Origin: MAG-121220-bin8 sp002700465
GTDB lineage: Bacteria > Bacteroidota > Bacteroidia > Flavobacteriales > Flavobacteriaceae
Length of the DNA stretch: 64,000 nt
Reading direction: 5' to 3'
Assembly (NCBI GenBank): GCA_943789295.1
Contig: CALSTO010000003.1
Location: 124,001-188,000 of the forward strand
The notes beneath the pieces are model-generated. The model was given only the letters and a program-made list of their open reading frames with translations. It was not told the DNA's origin and ran no database searches. Made by a program: the position numbers and the translations under genes. Positions 28,516 through 37,866 of the stretch are shown piece after piece; position 1 is the stretch's first letter, and each line of letters begins with the position of its first letter.

Positions 28516-28872
28516 ATGGAATCAAAGAAGACCTTAAGTGAGAAGTGGAAAAATATTTTAAACGTAATAAGTGAGAAATTTAATAAAGGAGATGACTTAG
28601 ATATTGAAAGTGTTATTTATCTAATTGGGGTTCAAGAATTTGGAAATCCAAACATGAAATTTAATAAAGATCAAAAAATTGACCTTATGCATATTGCAGT
28701 ATGCCGCTTATTAGAGCCTTATGGATTTTATGAGTTTGACTATGTCGATAAAGATGGTTGGCCACACTATAAAACAATAAATAAATTACCAAATTTAAAA
28801 TCAGGAGAACAAAGTATTTTAATGAAAGAGTCTATAATTAATTATTTTATTGAAAAACAACTAATTGAATAA
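28516..28872 (+). CDS. Conserved protein of unknown function
   Basis: A 118-residue soluble protein with no signal or membrane segment. Notable blocks are SVIYLIGVQEFGN, LMHIAVCRLLEPYGFYEFDY and DKDGWPHYKTINKLP. I recognise it as a small protein found near cvpA and pheS in flavobacteria but know no function. It precedes pheS by 40 bp on the same strand. Confidence 0.75.
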   Translation: MESKKTLSEKWKNILNVISEKFNKGDDLDIESVIYLIGVQEFGNPNMKFNKDQKIDLMHIAVCRLLEPYGFYEFDYVDKDGWPHYKTINKLPNLKSGEQSILMKESIINYFIEKQLIE

Positions 28873-28912
28873 ATGAAAATGAGTATTTTTGAATCAATGA
28901 TTATATCAATTT

Positions 28913-29932
28913 ATGATTGAAGAAATACAAAAAAAAATTCAACAAGCATTAAGTTTTTCAGCAAAGAATAATGATGAGCTTGAAAAATTTCGAATAGATT
29001 TTATTGGGAAAAAAGGATTTGTAAGTCATTATTTTTCAGAGTTTAAGAAGGTTGAACCTTCAGATAAAAAGGAGTATGGATTAGCAATTAATGAATTAAA
29101 AAATGTTGCGTTAAAAAAAATCAAAGAACTTAAAGAAACTCTTGGAGGTGACGATGGGAACAAGGTTAAAGATTTAGATTTAACGAAACCTGCTTCAATG
29201 ATTGAACTTGGGTCAAGACATCCTATTTCAATTATTCGAGATAAAATAATTGACATTTTTTATAAAATTGGATTTAACGTTTCTGAAGGGCCAGAAATTG
29301 AAGATGATTGGCATAATTTTACAGCTTTAAATTTACCAATGCATCACCCAGCTAGAGACATGCAAGATACTTTTTTTATAAAAAAAGATCCAGATCTTCT
29401 TTTAAGAACACATACCTCTTCTGTTCAAATTAGACATATGGAAGAAAATGAACCTCCAATACGAACTATTTCACCTGGCCGAGTTTATAGAAATGAAGAT
29501 ATATCAGCTAGATCACATTGTTTTTTTCATCAAATAGAAGGACTCTATATTGATGAAAACGTTTCGTTTGCTGATTTAAAACAAACTTTACTTTATTTTA
29601 CTAAGGAATTATTTGGTAAATCTAAAATAAGATTAAGACCATCCTATTTTCCATTTACCGAACCTAGTGCCGAGGTTGATATATATTGGGGTTTAAATTC
29701 TGAAACTGATTATAGAATAACTAAAGGGACAGGTTGGCTAGAAATAATGGGCTGTGGAATGATTGACCCAAATGTTTTAGACAACTGTAAAATAGATTCA
29801 ACTAAATATTCAGGCTTTGCTTTTGGAATGGGAATCGAAAGAATCGCTATGCTTCTTTACCAAATTGAAGATATTAGAATATTATATGAAAATGATGTAA
29901 GGTTTATTAATCAATTTAAAGATTCAATCTAA
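28913..29932 (+). CDS. pheS: Phenylalanyl-tRNA synthetase alpha subunit
   Basis: A 339-residue class II synthetase subunit. An N-terminal coiled coil is followed by the catalytic core: HPISIIRDKIIDIFYKIGF, motif 2 (RTISPGRVYRNEDISARS then FHQIEGLYI) and motif 3 (FGMGIERIAML). It pairs with PheT, which is not in the window, to charge tRNA-Phe. A TATTTTTG -7-like box lies at 28884-28891. The 3' end overlaps gpsA on the opposite strand by 9 bp. Confidence 0.96.
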   Translation: MIEEIQKKIQQALSFSAKNNDELEKFRIDFIGKKGFVSHYFSEFKKVEPSDKKEYGLAINELKNVALKKIKELKETLGGDDGNKVKDLDLTKPASMIELGSRHPISIIRDKIIDIFYKIGFNVSEGPEIEDDWHNFTALNLPMHHPARDMQDTFFIKKDPDLLLRTHTSSVQIRHMEENEPPIRTISPGRVYRNEDISARSHCFFHQIEGLYIDENVSFADLKQTLLYFTKELFGKSKIRLRPSYFPFTEPSAEVDIYWGLNSETDYRITKGTGWLEIMGCGMIDPNVLDNCKIDSTKYSGFAFGMGIERIAMLLYQIEDIRILYENDVRFINQFKDSI

Positions 29933-30913
29933 TTCTTCAGTTAATTTTTTTATTATTGTTTTAGGATTTGAATTTTTATAAAGAATTTGATATGCGCAGG
30001 AGATTATATTAAATTCATCGGAATTACTTTCAGTTAATTCATACGCGTTTTTGGTAGCATAATAACCTTCAGAAATCATAGACATTTCAGAAATAGCTGC
30101 TTTCAAAGTATACCCTTTACCTATCATATTTCCTAGAGTCCTGTTTCTGCTAAAAGAAGAATAACATGTAACTAATAAATCTCCTAAGTATTCCGAATCG
30201 TTTATATCTCTGTTGGTTTTATATATTTTGTATACAAACTTTTTCATTTCTCGAACACAACTACTAATTAACACACTTTGAAAATTATCTCCATATCCTA
30301 ACCCATGGCATATGCCTGCAACTACAGCGTAAACATTTTTTAACATTGCAGCATATTCAACTCCCATAGTATCTTTAGAGACTTTCACATTAATATAATT
30401 TGACATTAACGAATTTGCCATTTCTTGTGCTTTTATCTCATTTTTACAAGCAATTGTTAAGTATGATAATTTTTCAAGAGCAACTTCCTCTGCATGACAA
30501 GGACCTGTGATAATTCCAATTTTTGAAAAAGAGATATTATAAAACTCATTTAAATGTTCACTAACGATTAAGTGAGACTCTGGGACAACTCCTTTTAAAG
30601 CTGAAAATAGAGTTTTGTTTTCAATAAGATCACTTATTTTATTTAGTTCAGTCTCTAAAAAAGGAGAAGGAATTGCTAAAATAATTATTTCGGATCTATC
30701 TACGATTTCTCTAATTGAGGAACTGGGATTTATTTTTGATTTATCAAAAACCACAGATCGTAAGTACTTTGGATTTCTTCCTTTATTTCTTATAAACTGA
30801 GCATCCTCATCTTTTCTTACATACCAGTTAACAATATTATTGTTTTCACAAAGCATCTTTACGATTGCAGTTCCCCAACTTCCCCCGCCAAGCACAGCAT
30901 ATTTATTATTCAT
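29924..30913 (-). CDS. gpsA: Glycerol-3-phosphate dehydrogenase (NAD(P)+)
   Basis: A 329-residue enzyme reducing dihydroxyacetone phosphate to sn-glycerol-3-phosphate for phospholipid synthesis. An N-terminal Rossmann motif GGGSWGTAIVKML, the GPCHAEEVA block and the catalytic Lys region YAAMLKNVYAVVAGICHGLGYGDN are visible. It is a single-gene unit between pheS (convergent) and the orphan hairpin region. Confidence 0.96.
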   Translation of the reverse strand: MNNKYAVLGGGSWGTAIVKMLCENNNIVNWYVRKDEDAQFIRNKGRNPKYLRSVVFDKSKINPSSSIREIVDRSEIIILAIPSPFLETELNKISDLIENKTLFSALKGVVPESHLIVSEHLNEFYNISFSKIGIITGPCHAEEVALEKLSYLTIACKNEIKAQEMANSLMSNYINVKVSKDTMGVEYAAMLKNVYAVVAGICHGLGYGDNFQSVLISSCVREMKKFVYKIYKTNRDINDSEYLGDLLVTCYSSFSRNRTLGNMIGKGYTLKAAISEMSMISEGYYATKNAYELTESNSDEFNIISCAYQILYKNSNPKTIIKKLTEELD

Positions 30914-31009
30914 GTTATAAAGATTAACAAAATTTTGTGAATCCGCTAGATAATTAAGAATTAAATTTAATGATAATAAAGTTTAAGAATTTAATAATGG
31001 TTTGGTTTG

Positions 31010-31040
31010 CGCTCTCTTAATTTTAAGAGAGCGTTTTTTT
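31010..31040 (+). terminator. Strong intrinsic-terminator-like hairpin, plus-strand polarity, no matching gene
   Basis: CGCTCTCTTAA (31010-31020) pairs exactly with TTAAGAGAGCG (31023-31033), followed by a run of seven T to 31040. The T-run lies on the right, so it fits plus-strand transcription. Both flanking genes are on the minus strand, and the nearest plus-strand gene upstream is pheS, more than 1 kb away with gpsA antisense between. On the minus strand the hairpin lies just after the stop of the next gene but without a T-run. Confidence 0.6.
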
Positions 31041-31489
31041 TATATCCAATTTTCAAATGGTATGGCTAGCAATATTAACAAAAATCCAATTAGGTAAAAT
31101 ATTCCTAGCCGCATATATCTTTTGTAATTAGTTTTTGCTTTTTTGAAAAGAGACCACCCAATTGTGATAGAAAGTAATCCTAAAATATTTAATAAAGGGT
31201 GTTTCAATAAATAAAAAAAATATTGATCATTCTGAGCTACTTGTTCAATTCCATTCTCCCACCATTTAAATTTAGGAGATATAAAATATAAGACAGTTCC
31301 AATAGCAAATTGAATATGTGAGAATATGAGTGTAAAAAGAGCAATTCTTAAATCTAAAGGCTTAAAAATTTTATTCAAATAAGCGTTGAAAAAAAATCGT
31401 ATAATGGAATAAAATATAATTACAATCGTTAGAATAGCCCAAAGAGAATGTAATTGTAAAACCCAACTAAAAATTATATCGATATTCAT
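31040..31489 (-). CDS. Conserved four-helix membrane protein
   Basis: A 149-residue membrane protein with four predicted helices: ILTIVIIFYSIIRFFF, LRIALFTLIFSHIQFAIG, HPLLNILGLLSITIGWSLF and GIFYLIGFLLILLAIPF. Conserved-looking pieces are LQLHSLWA, HIQFAIGTVLYFISP and LLKHP; several His residues could bind haem or metal. I recall similar proteins in flavobacteria, without a proven role. It starts 5 bp after the ABC gene, so it is the last gene of the haem-locus run. Confidence 0.75.
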   Translation of the reverse strand: MNIDIIFSWVLQLHSLWAILTIVIIFYSIIRFFFNAYLNKIFKPLDLRIALFTLIFSHIQFAIGTVLYFISPKFKWWENGIEQVAQNDQYFFYLLKHPLLNILGLLSITIGWSLFKKAKTNYKRYMRLGIFYLIGFLLILLAIPFENWI

Positions 31490-31494
31490 GATAT

Positions 31495-33117
31495 TTAAAA
31501 ATCACTAGCCTTTATTAAAGACTTAGTATATGTTTTTTTTGGGTTATCGAACAAAAAATCAGTTTCATTGAGTTCAATGATTTGTCCCTTTTTTAACACA
31601 ATTAACCTGTCTGTAAAATATTTAATAACCGACATATCGTGTGAGATAAATAGAAATGTAAACAGATATTTCTCCTTTAAATCACTTAGTAAATTTAAAA
31701 TTTGCGCTTGAATTGAAACATCTAATGCAGACACTGATTCATCACATATTATAATTTCCGGATTTAAAGCTAAAGCTCTAGCTATGACTATTCTTTGTCT
31801 TTGCCCACCAGAAAATTGATTAGGGAATTTTTTAAAATCACTTTCGGATAATCCAACCTGATTCAAAAGTTCTATAGCCCTACATTTCATTTCATGTTTA
31901 GAATTAAAAATTTTGTGTGCAATCATTGGCTCAATTATCGATTTGCCAATTGAAATTTCTGAATTTAAAGAAGAATAGGGGTCCTGAAATATTAATTGAA
32001 CTTTTTTTCTGAAAATTGAATTGGAGATATCATTTGTATTTTGATTTTTAAAAAGAATTTTCCCATTATTAATTTTAATAAGCCCTAATATAGATTTAGC
32101 TATTGTAGATTTTCCAGAACCGGATTCACCAATAATCCCTAGTGTTTCTCCTTTATACATATCAAACGAAATATCTTTAAGTATCTGATTGTTTTTATAA
32201 AAAACAGTTAAATTATTAATTTTTAATAGTGGATTTTTGTTATAAATTTTTAAATGATGATCTGCTCTTTCTTCTTTAGAAATAATTTTATTTTTCTTAT
32301 TTATTGAAGTAATTAATCTATTTGGCCTATTATTTTTTGGAGGAGAAGAGTTTATTAAATGCTTAGTATAATTTTCTTTGGGAGAATTAAATATTTGTGA
32401 AGACCCCCCTTTTTCAATAATTATCCCATTTTTTAATACAATTAAATTATCAACAAATTTTGAAACTAACTTTAAGTCATGAGAAATAAATAGAACACTC
32501 ATACTGTATTCCTTCTGTAAAGATTTAATTAAAGAAATAATATCATTCCTTATAAGACTGTCTAAGGAAGTTGTTGGCTCATCGGCAATTAATAGTTTAG
32601 GCTTACATGCTATTGCTATTGCAATCATTATTCTTTGTTGTTGCCCGCCGCTTAGCTGAAAAGGATATTTTTCAAAAACTAATTTAGGATTTTTTAATTG
32701 AACCTTTTTGATGAGTTCAATAGATCTTTTTTTGGCTATTTTTTTACTTATTTTTTCATGATTAATAATAATCTCAGAAATTTGATCACCACATTTCATA
32801 GTTGGATTTAAAGAACTCATTGGTTCTTGAAAAATCATTGATATTTCTTTCCCTCTTATTTTTTGATATTCTTTTTTGGACAATTTATTTAACTCCCTTC
32901 CGTTAAAAATTATTTCCCCTTCAGTCTTTAAGTTTTTTAAGTGAATTAAGTCTAAAACTGATAAGGCAGTAAAAGATTTACCGCTTCCAGATTCACCAAC
33001 AAGCCCTAAAACTTCATTTTTTTTTAAATCAAAAGAAACATTTGATAAAATAATTTGATCACCAATTTTGATGGTTAATTTTTTTATTGAGAGAAGTTTA
33101 TTATTGCTCATAATCAA
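31495..33117 (-). CDS. ABC transporter with two fused ATPase domains (peptide/nickel type)
   Basis: A 540-residue protein with two complete ABC ATPase domains. The first (about 5-255) has Walker A GESGSGKSFTAL and signature LSGGQQQR; the second (about 295-540) has GESGSGKSTIAK and FSGGQRQR. Both carry the oligopeptide-type C-terminal extension (residual SSPPK). It resembles YejF or a DppD-DppF fusion. No permease or binding-protein gene is nearby, so its partners and substrate are unknown. It overlaps the serine hydrolase gene by 17 bp. Confidence 0.9.
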   Translation of the reverse strand: MIMSNNKLLSIKKLTIKIGDQIILSNVSFDLKKNEVLGLVGESGSGKSFTALSVLDLIHLKNLKTEGEIIFNGRELNKLSKKEYQKIRGKEISMIFQEPMSSLNPTMKCGDQISEIIINHEKISKKIAKKRSIELIKKVQLKNPKLVFEKYPFQLSGGQQQRIMIAIAIACKPKLLIADEPTTSLDSLIRNDIISLIKSLQKEYSMSVLFISHDLKLVSKFVDNLIVLKNGIIIEKGGSSQIFNSPKENYTKHLINSSPPKNNRPNRLITSINKKNKIISKEERADHHLKIYNKNPLLKINNLTVFYKNNQILKDISFDMYKGETLGIIGESGSGKSTIAKSILGLIKINNGKILFKNQNTNDISNSIFRKKVQLIFQDPYSSLNSEISIGKSIIEPMIAHKIFNSKHEMKCRAIELLNQVGLSESDFKKFPNQFSGGQRQRIVIARALALNPEIIICDESVSALDVSIQAQILNLLSDLKEKYLFTFLFISHDMSVIKYFTDRLIVLKKGQIIELNETDFLFDNPKKTYTKSLIKASDF

Positions 33118-34270
33118 ACCTTACACTATCAAGCATCATTATTGCTTCATTTAAATAAACATCAAAATCCTTTGGTCTATCACTGTTTTTTTCAAGATTT
33201 TTTTCTCCAAGTCTTACCACTATAATATCTTTTTCAGGGACAACAATTACATATTGACCCAATATCCCTCTCATTGCAAAAAATTTATTTTCTTTAATTT
33301 TCCCCAACCAAAATCCATATCCGTATTCTGGGCTTTTTTCAAATCTAGGCTTAATCGATTTTGCCACAAAAGAGGAGTCTAATATTTGAATTCCATTCCA
33401 CTTTCCATAATCTTTGTAAAGTTTCCCAAATCTAGCAAAATCTCTAGCATTAGAGTTGAAACAACAATATGCTTTTATAGTATTATTTTTTTTTCCATCA
33501 ATTTGCCAAAGTGAACTGTTTTCAAATCCCAGAGGTTCTAAAAACCATTCTTGTACTAAATTTGATATTTTTTTTTGAGTAGCTTTTTCAACGACCATAG
33601 AAAGAAGCTGGGTGCTGGCACTATAATATTTAAAACTTTTTCCAGGCTCTTCAATAATAGCTCTAGATTTTATTAATTCATTAAGTTCGCTTGAAATATA
33701 AGATCTTGCTGTAACACCAAATATGTCTGTATAGCTTTCATCCCAATCTAACCCTGATGCCATACTTGATAAATCTCCAATAGTTAGTTTTTCCGCTAAA
33801 CCGTCGGAATATCCATCAATATATGAGCCTACCTTATCATCAATACTTTTAAAATATCCATCTTGAATAGCTTTCCCCATAGTGGCTGACACAATACTTT
33901 TTGCCATTGAGAAAGAATTACTATATGAATTTTTACCGTAACCTTGATAATATTTTTCATGCCATATAGAATCGTTTTTTATTATTAAATAAGCCACAGT
34001 TCCAAGTTCTGCATGAATTTTTTTTAAATTTTCAGTTTCATTAATAGTATTATAGTTTTTGTGAATTGGCCATGGTTGAGGGGAAGTGCTTTTAGAAAGG
34101 ATTATGTTTTCGAAATATTTGTAGTCAGTAATATCCGCATTAGTTCTTTGCATTTTAAAGACCGTGCCAACTAATTCAGACAAATAAACAATATCTGAAC
34201 TGAAATTAACCGCAACAAAAAATAAAAATAAGGATATTACTAAAACAATTTTATTTTTTAAACGTTTCAT
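33101..34270 (-). CDS. Serine hydrolase, class C beta-lactamase-like
   Basis: A 389-residue protein with an N-terminal membrane anchor or signal (about 7-24) and a beta-lactamase/DD-peptidase-like domain. The nucleophile motif SxxK is S121-M-A-K124, the YxN-type motif is YYSAST, and the late block YGYGFWLGK supplies a KTG-like strand region. The family includes esterases and D-amino-acid peptidases, so antibiotic resistance should not be assumed. It lies 20 bp after hemB and overlaps the ABC gene. Confidence 0.85.
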   Translation of the reverse strand: MKRLKNKIVLVISLFLFFVAVNFSSDIVYLSELVGTVFKMQRTNADITDYKYFENIILSKSTSPQPWPIHKNYNTINETENLKKIHAELGTVAYLIIKNDSIWHEKYYQGYGKNSYSNSFSMAKSIVSATMGKAIQDGYFKSIDDKVGSYIDGYSDGLAEKLTIGDLSSMASGLDWDESYTDIFGVTARSYISSELNELIKSRAIIEEPGKSFKYYSASTQLLSMVVEKATQKKISNLVQEWFLEPLGFENSSLWQIDGKKNNTIKAYCCFNSNARDFARFGKLYKDYGKWNGIQILDSSFVAKSIKPRFEKSPEYGYGFWLGKIKENKFFAMRGILGQYVIVVPEKDIIVVRLGEKNLEKNSDRPKDFDVYLNEAIMMLDSVRFDYEQ

Positions 34271-34290
34271 ACACTACTAATGTATGAAAA

Positions 34291-35265
34291 TTAAGAGAGT
34301 AATTTTATAGCATCTTTTGCAAAGTATGAAGCAATAATATCTGCTCCAGCACGTTTCATTGAAACAAGTTGTTCCATCATAACTTTATCGTGATCGAGCC
34401 AGCCTTGTTTTGCGGCTGCTTTAAGCATTGAGTACTCCCCGCTGACTTGGTAAATTGCTAATGGACAATGAACCTGGTTTTTTAAATCACGCAAAATATC
34501 TAAATAACTTAAGCCAGGCTTGACCATTATAATATCAGAACCTTCTTCAATATCAGATTTTGCTTCTAAAATTGCCTCTGATCTATTATGAAAATCCATT
34601 TGATAAGTTTTTTTGTCCCCAAATCCAGGTTTTGAATCTAAAGCATCTCTAAATGGACCATAAAAACTAGAGGCATATTTAACTGCATAGCTCATTATCC
34701 CTGTATCATGAAATCCATTATTTTCAAGCGCTTTTCTAATAGATAAAACTCTACCGTCCATCATGTCACTTGGAGCAACAACATCAGCTCCTGCTTCAGC
34801 ATGACTTAAAGCCATGTCAGACAAAACTAAGTTAGTTGGATCATTTAGGATTTTATTGTCTTTTACTATACCGTCATGACCATAAGTTGAGTAGGGATCT
34901 AAAGCAACATCTGTCATAATTGTCATTTCAGGAACACTACTTTTAATATCTTTTATAGCTCTTTGCATAAGACCGTTCTTATTAACAGCTTCATTTCCAA
35001 AATTATCTTTTAAATGATCTTCTACTTTAACAAATAATAAAACAGCTTGAACACCAATATTCCAAAGTTCTTTAACTTCTTTTTTTACAACATCTAAACT
35101 GTATCTAAAATAATTAGGCATTGAAGGAATTTCCTCCTTCAGTTTAGATCCTTCAATTATAAAAAGAGGAACAATAAAGTCGTGAGGACTTATGCGCGCC
35201 TCTTTGATTAAATTTCTTAAAGATTGCTTTGAACGAAGCCTTCTATTTCTGTTTAATGGATACAT
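34291..35265 (-). CDS. hemB: Porphobilinogen synthase (delta-aminolevulinate dehydratase)
   Basis: A 324-residue enzyme joining two 5-aminolevulinate molecules. Schiff-base Lys regions are YAVKYASSFYGPFRDAL and IIMVKPGLSYLDI. The metal-site stretch reads DVALDPYSTYGHDG with Asp in place of the zinc Cys triad, so it is the Mg-type rather than the Zn-type enzyme. It is followed 20 bp later by the serine hydrolase gene and preceded by hemF by 9 bp. Confidence 0.96.
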   Translation of the reverse strand: MYPLNRNRRLRSKQSLRNLIKEARISPHDFIVPLFIIEGSKLKEEIPSMPNYFRYSLDVVKKEVKELWNIGVQAVLLFVKVEDHLKDNFGNEAVNKNGLMQRAIKDIKSSVPEMTIMTDVALDPYSTYGHDGIVKDNKILNDPTNLVLSDMALSHAEAGADVVAPSDMMDGRVLSIRKALENNGFHDTGIMSYAVKYASSFYGPFRDALDSKPGFGDKKTYQMDFHNRSEAILEAKSDIEEGSDIIMVKPGLSYLDILRDLKNQVHCPLAIYQVSGEYSMLKAAAKQGWLDHDKVMMEQLVSMKRAGADIIASYFAKDAIKLLS

Positions 35266-35274
35266 ATCTTTAAT

Positions 35275-36174
35275 TTAAACCCAATTTTTAGGGGATTCTA
35301 ATATTTTGACAAGTTTTTCTTCATCACTTTCTTTTTCAGGCTTAAAATCATAGATCCATTTAACTTTGGGCGGCATACTCATAAAAATACTTTCAATTCT
35401 GCCTTTGGTTTTTAATCCAAACAATGTCCCTTTGTCATGAAGAAGATTAAACTCTACATATCTTCCTCTTCTAATTTGTTGCCAATTTAAATTTAAGCTA
35501 TTATACGTTTCTTTTTTTCTTTTTTCAACAATTGGAATATAAGAATCTAAAATACATTGTCCCATATCTTTTATAAATGAAAACCATTTATCAATCGACA
35601 TGTCATTATTTTCTCTACAATAATCAAAAAACAATCCTCCAACTCCTCTTGCTTCATTTCTGTGCGAATTCCAAAAGTATTCATCACATTTATTTTTATA
35701 GCTAGTATAAAAACTTGAATCGTATTTATCACAAGAATTTTTGCACTTAGTGTGAAAATGAATAATGTCTTTTTCAAAAATATAATAGGGTGTTAGGTCA
35801 AGACCTCCTCCAAACCATCTGTCTCTTAATTTTTCGTTTTCGTAGAGTTCAAAGTATCTAAGATTTGCATGAAATGTAGGAATCATTGGGTTTTTAGGAT
35901 GCAATACAATACTTATTCCGCATGCATAAAAATCTGAATTAGTAGCTTTTAACATGGTTGACATTGAATCTGGAAGTTTGCCATATACTTTTGAAACATT
36001 TACACCACCTTTTTCAAAAACATTTCCATTTTCAATAATCATCGTCAAACCACCCCCGCCAGCTTCTCTTGACCAAGAATCTTTTTTAAACTTTTCTAAA
36101 CCATCGATATCTTCTAAAGTCAATGTTAGATTTTTTTGAAGAGAATCAATATATTTAGAAAAAGCATTTTTCAT
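35275..36174 (-). CDS. hemF: Oxygen-dependent coproporphyrinogen III oxidase
   Basis: A 299-residue aerobic coproporphyrinogen oxidase. Family blocks are REAGGGGLTMII, FHANLRYFEL, WFGGGLDLTPYY, NEARGVGGLFFDY, RRGRYVEFNLLHDKGT and ESIFMSMPP. It needs O2, which fits an aerobic lifestyle; no oxygen-independent HemN is in the window. The start overlaps the hemE stop by one base. Confidence 0.97.
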   Translation of the reverse strand: MKNAFSKYIDSLQKNLTLTLEDIDGLEKFKKDSWSREAGGGGLTMIIENGNVFEKGGVNVSKVYGKLPDSMSTMLKATNSDFYACGISIVLHPKNPMIPTFHANLRYFELYENEKLRDRWFGGGLDLTPYYIFEKDIIHFHTKCKNSCDKYDSSFYTSYKNKCDEYFWNSHRNEARGVGGLFFDYCRENNDMSIDKWFSFIKDMGQCILDSYIPIVEKRKKETYNSLNLNWQQIRRGRYVEFNLLHDKGTLFGLKTKGRIESIFMSMPPKVKWIYDFKPEKESDEEKLVKILESPKNWV

Positions 36175-37211
36175 TACTCAGAATAATTTTTAACGGTCTC
36201 TACAAAAACTTTTACATTATCAACTGGTGTATTTGGAAGTATTCCGTGGCCTAAATTTGCAATATATTTATCTTTTCCAAATTCATCTAACATTTGAGTC
36301 GTTTGCTTTATTAGTTCTTTTTTAGGCGAAAATAATCTGCTTGGATCTAAGTTGCCCTGTAAGGTAATATTATTGTTTGATAAGTAGCGTGCATTTCTAG
36401 CTGAGCAGGTCCAATCAATTCCAAGACCAGACGCTCCAATTTTTGAATATGCATTAATAGAGTGCCAACAACCTTTAGGGTAAATTATTACAGGTGTAAT
36501 CTTTTTCAAAGCATTTGTAATTTCTTCTATATATGGATAAGAAAAGAATTGATAATCCGTATGCGAAAGAACTCCCCCCCACGAATCAAAAATTTGAATA
36601 GCATCTGCACCTGCTTCAACTTTCTTTTTTAAATAATCTATAGTTATTGAAGTTATTTTGCTTAAAAGCATTTTAGCAAGCTCCGGATTTTCAAAACAAA
36701 ACTTCTTTGCAATATCAAAGTTTTTTGAGCCACTACCCTGAACTATATAGCAAAGTATAGTCCATGGTGACCCAGCAAATCCAATTAAAGGAATGTTTTC
36801 AGGAAGTTCTTTTTTAGTCATTTTAATTGCTTCAAAAACATAATTTAATTTTTCTTCTACATTTTTAATATCTAAATTAATCACGTCAGATTTTTTTCTA
36901 ATAGGGCACTCTATGTACGGACCAAAATTATTTTTCATTTCAACATTAACTCCCATTGCTTGAGGAATTACTAAAATATCACTAAAGATTATTGAGGCGT
37001 CTAATCCAATTTGTTTAATTGGCATTAAAGTTATTTCAGTGGCTAGTTCTGGTGTTTGACATCTTGTAAAAAAATCATATTTATTTTTTAAAACCATAAA
37101 ATCAGGCAAGTATCTTCCTGCTTGTCTCATAATCCATACAGGAGGCCTTTCTACGGTCTCTCCATTTAAAGCTCTCAAAAAAAGAGGGGTTTCGTTTTTA
37201 ATCATTTTCAA
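36174..37211 (-). CDS. hemE: Uroporphyrinogen decarboxylase
   Basis: A 345-residue enzyme that removes four carboxyl groups from uroporphyrinogen III. The signature RPPVWIMRQAGRYLP lies near the N-terminus, and the GFAGSPWTILCYIVQGSGSK and QIFDSWGG blocks follow. It overlaps hemD by 14 bp and touches hemF, so translation is probably coupled. Confidence 0.97.
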   Translation of the reverse strand: MKMIKNETPLFLRALNGETVERPPVWIMRQAGRYLPDFMVLKNKYDFFTRCQTPELATEITLMPIKQIGLDASIIFSDILVIPQAMGVNVEMKNNFGPYIECPIRKKSDVINLDIKNVEEKLNYVFEAIKMTKKELPENIPLIGFAGSPWTILCYIVQGSGSKNFDIAKKFCFENPELAKMLLSKITSITIDYLKKKVEAGADAIQIFDSWGGVLSHTDYQFFSYPYIEEITNALKKITPVIIYPKGCWHSINAYSKIGASGLGIDWTCSARNARYLSNNNITLQGNLDPSRLFSPKKELIKQTTQMLDEFGKDKYIANLGHGILPNTPVDNVKVFVETVKNYSE

Positions 37212-37866
37212 ATAATTTAATTGTTTTATGAATTACATTTTCAATTGTTGGCACATTGCAACTTAAAACTTTGTTTGAATATTTATGAGCATATTTTGAT
37301 GTGGTTTTTCCAATACATACACAATATGAATTGTTCAATGAATTGTTTATTAAGTAGCTTTTTATACCACTAGGACTATAAAATAAAATTGCATCAAAAA
37401 TTTGATTGTACTTTATTGGTCTTGCTATGTTATTGTAAGCAACTAACTCCTTTAGTTCTATATTTTTTTTATTAAAAAAATCAGAAAACTCTTCATTTTT
37501 GATGTTACTTCTACAAAAAATGAATTTTTCATTTTTAGCTTTCTTTAATATAAAATCAGCCAAAGTTGATGAGTTTTGAGTCATTTTCGTAATTTTTTGC
37601 CCTTTTTTAATTAAAAGTTCTTTTGTGTTTTTGCCTACACAATAAATCTTATTAAAAAAATTATCAATATTTTGATTATTTGAAAAAACTGCTTCAACAG
37701 CATTTTTACTTGTGAATATCCAGCTTCCATTATGATTTGGAAGGTTTAATCTTAAAAGTTGGATCGAAATAAAATCATCATGATGTAAATCAAATTTTAA
37801 ATCGTCGAAAAGACATTTTAAATCTTTATTTAATTTTTTTGTTGAAAGAATTTTAATTTTTTTCAT
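37198..37866 (-). CDS. hemD: Uroporphyrinogen-III synthase
   Basis: A 222-residue, poorly conserved protein identified by the bilobed layout and motifs: WIFTSKNAVEAVF in the first lobe and FDAILFYSPSGIKSYL in the second, plus position between hemC and hemE. It cyclises hydroxymethylbilane with ring-D inversion. It overlaps hemC by 4 bp and hemE by 14 bp. Confidence 0.88.
   Translation of the reverse strand: MKKIKILSTKKLNKDLKCLFDDLKFDLHHDDFISIQLLRLNLPNHNGSWIFTSKNAVEAVFSNNQNIDNFFNKIYCVGKNTKELLIKKGQKITKMTQNSSTLADFILKKAKNEKFIFCRSNIKNEEFSDFFNKKNIELKELVAYNNIARPIKYNQIFDAILFYSPSGIKSYLINNSLNNSYCVCIGKTTSKYAHKYSNKVLSCNVPTIENVIHKTIKLFEND

Noticed and set aside
33101..34270. Calling the serine hydrolase an antibiotic-resistance beta-lactamase
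   Set aside because: The SxxK fold is shared with esterases and peptidases; nothing in the context suggests resistance.
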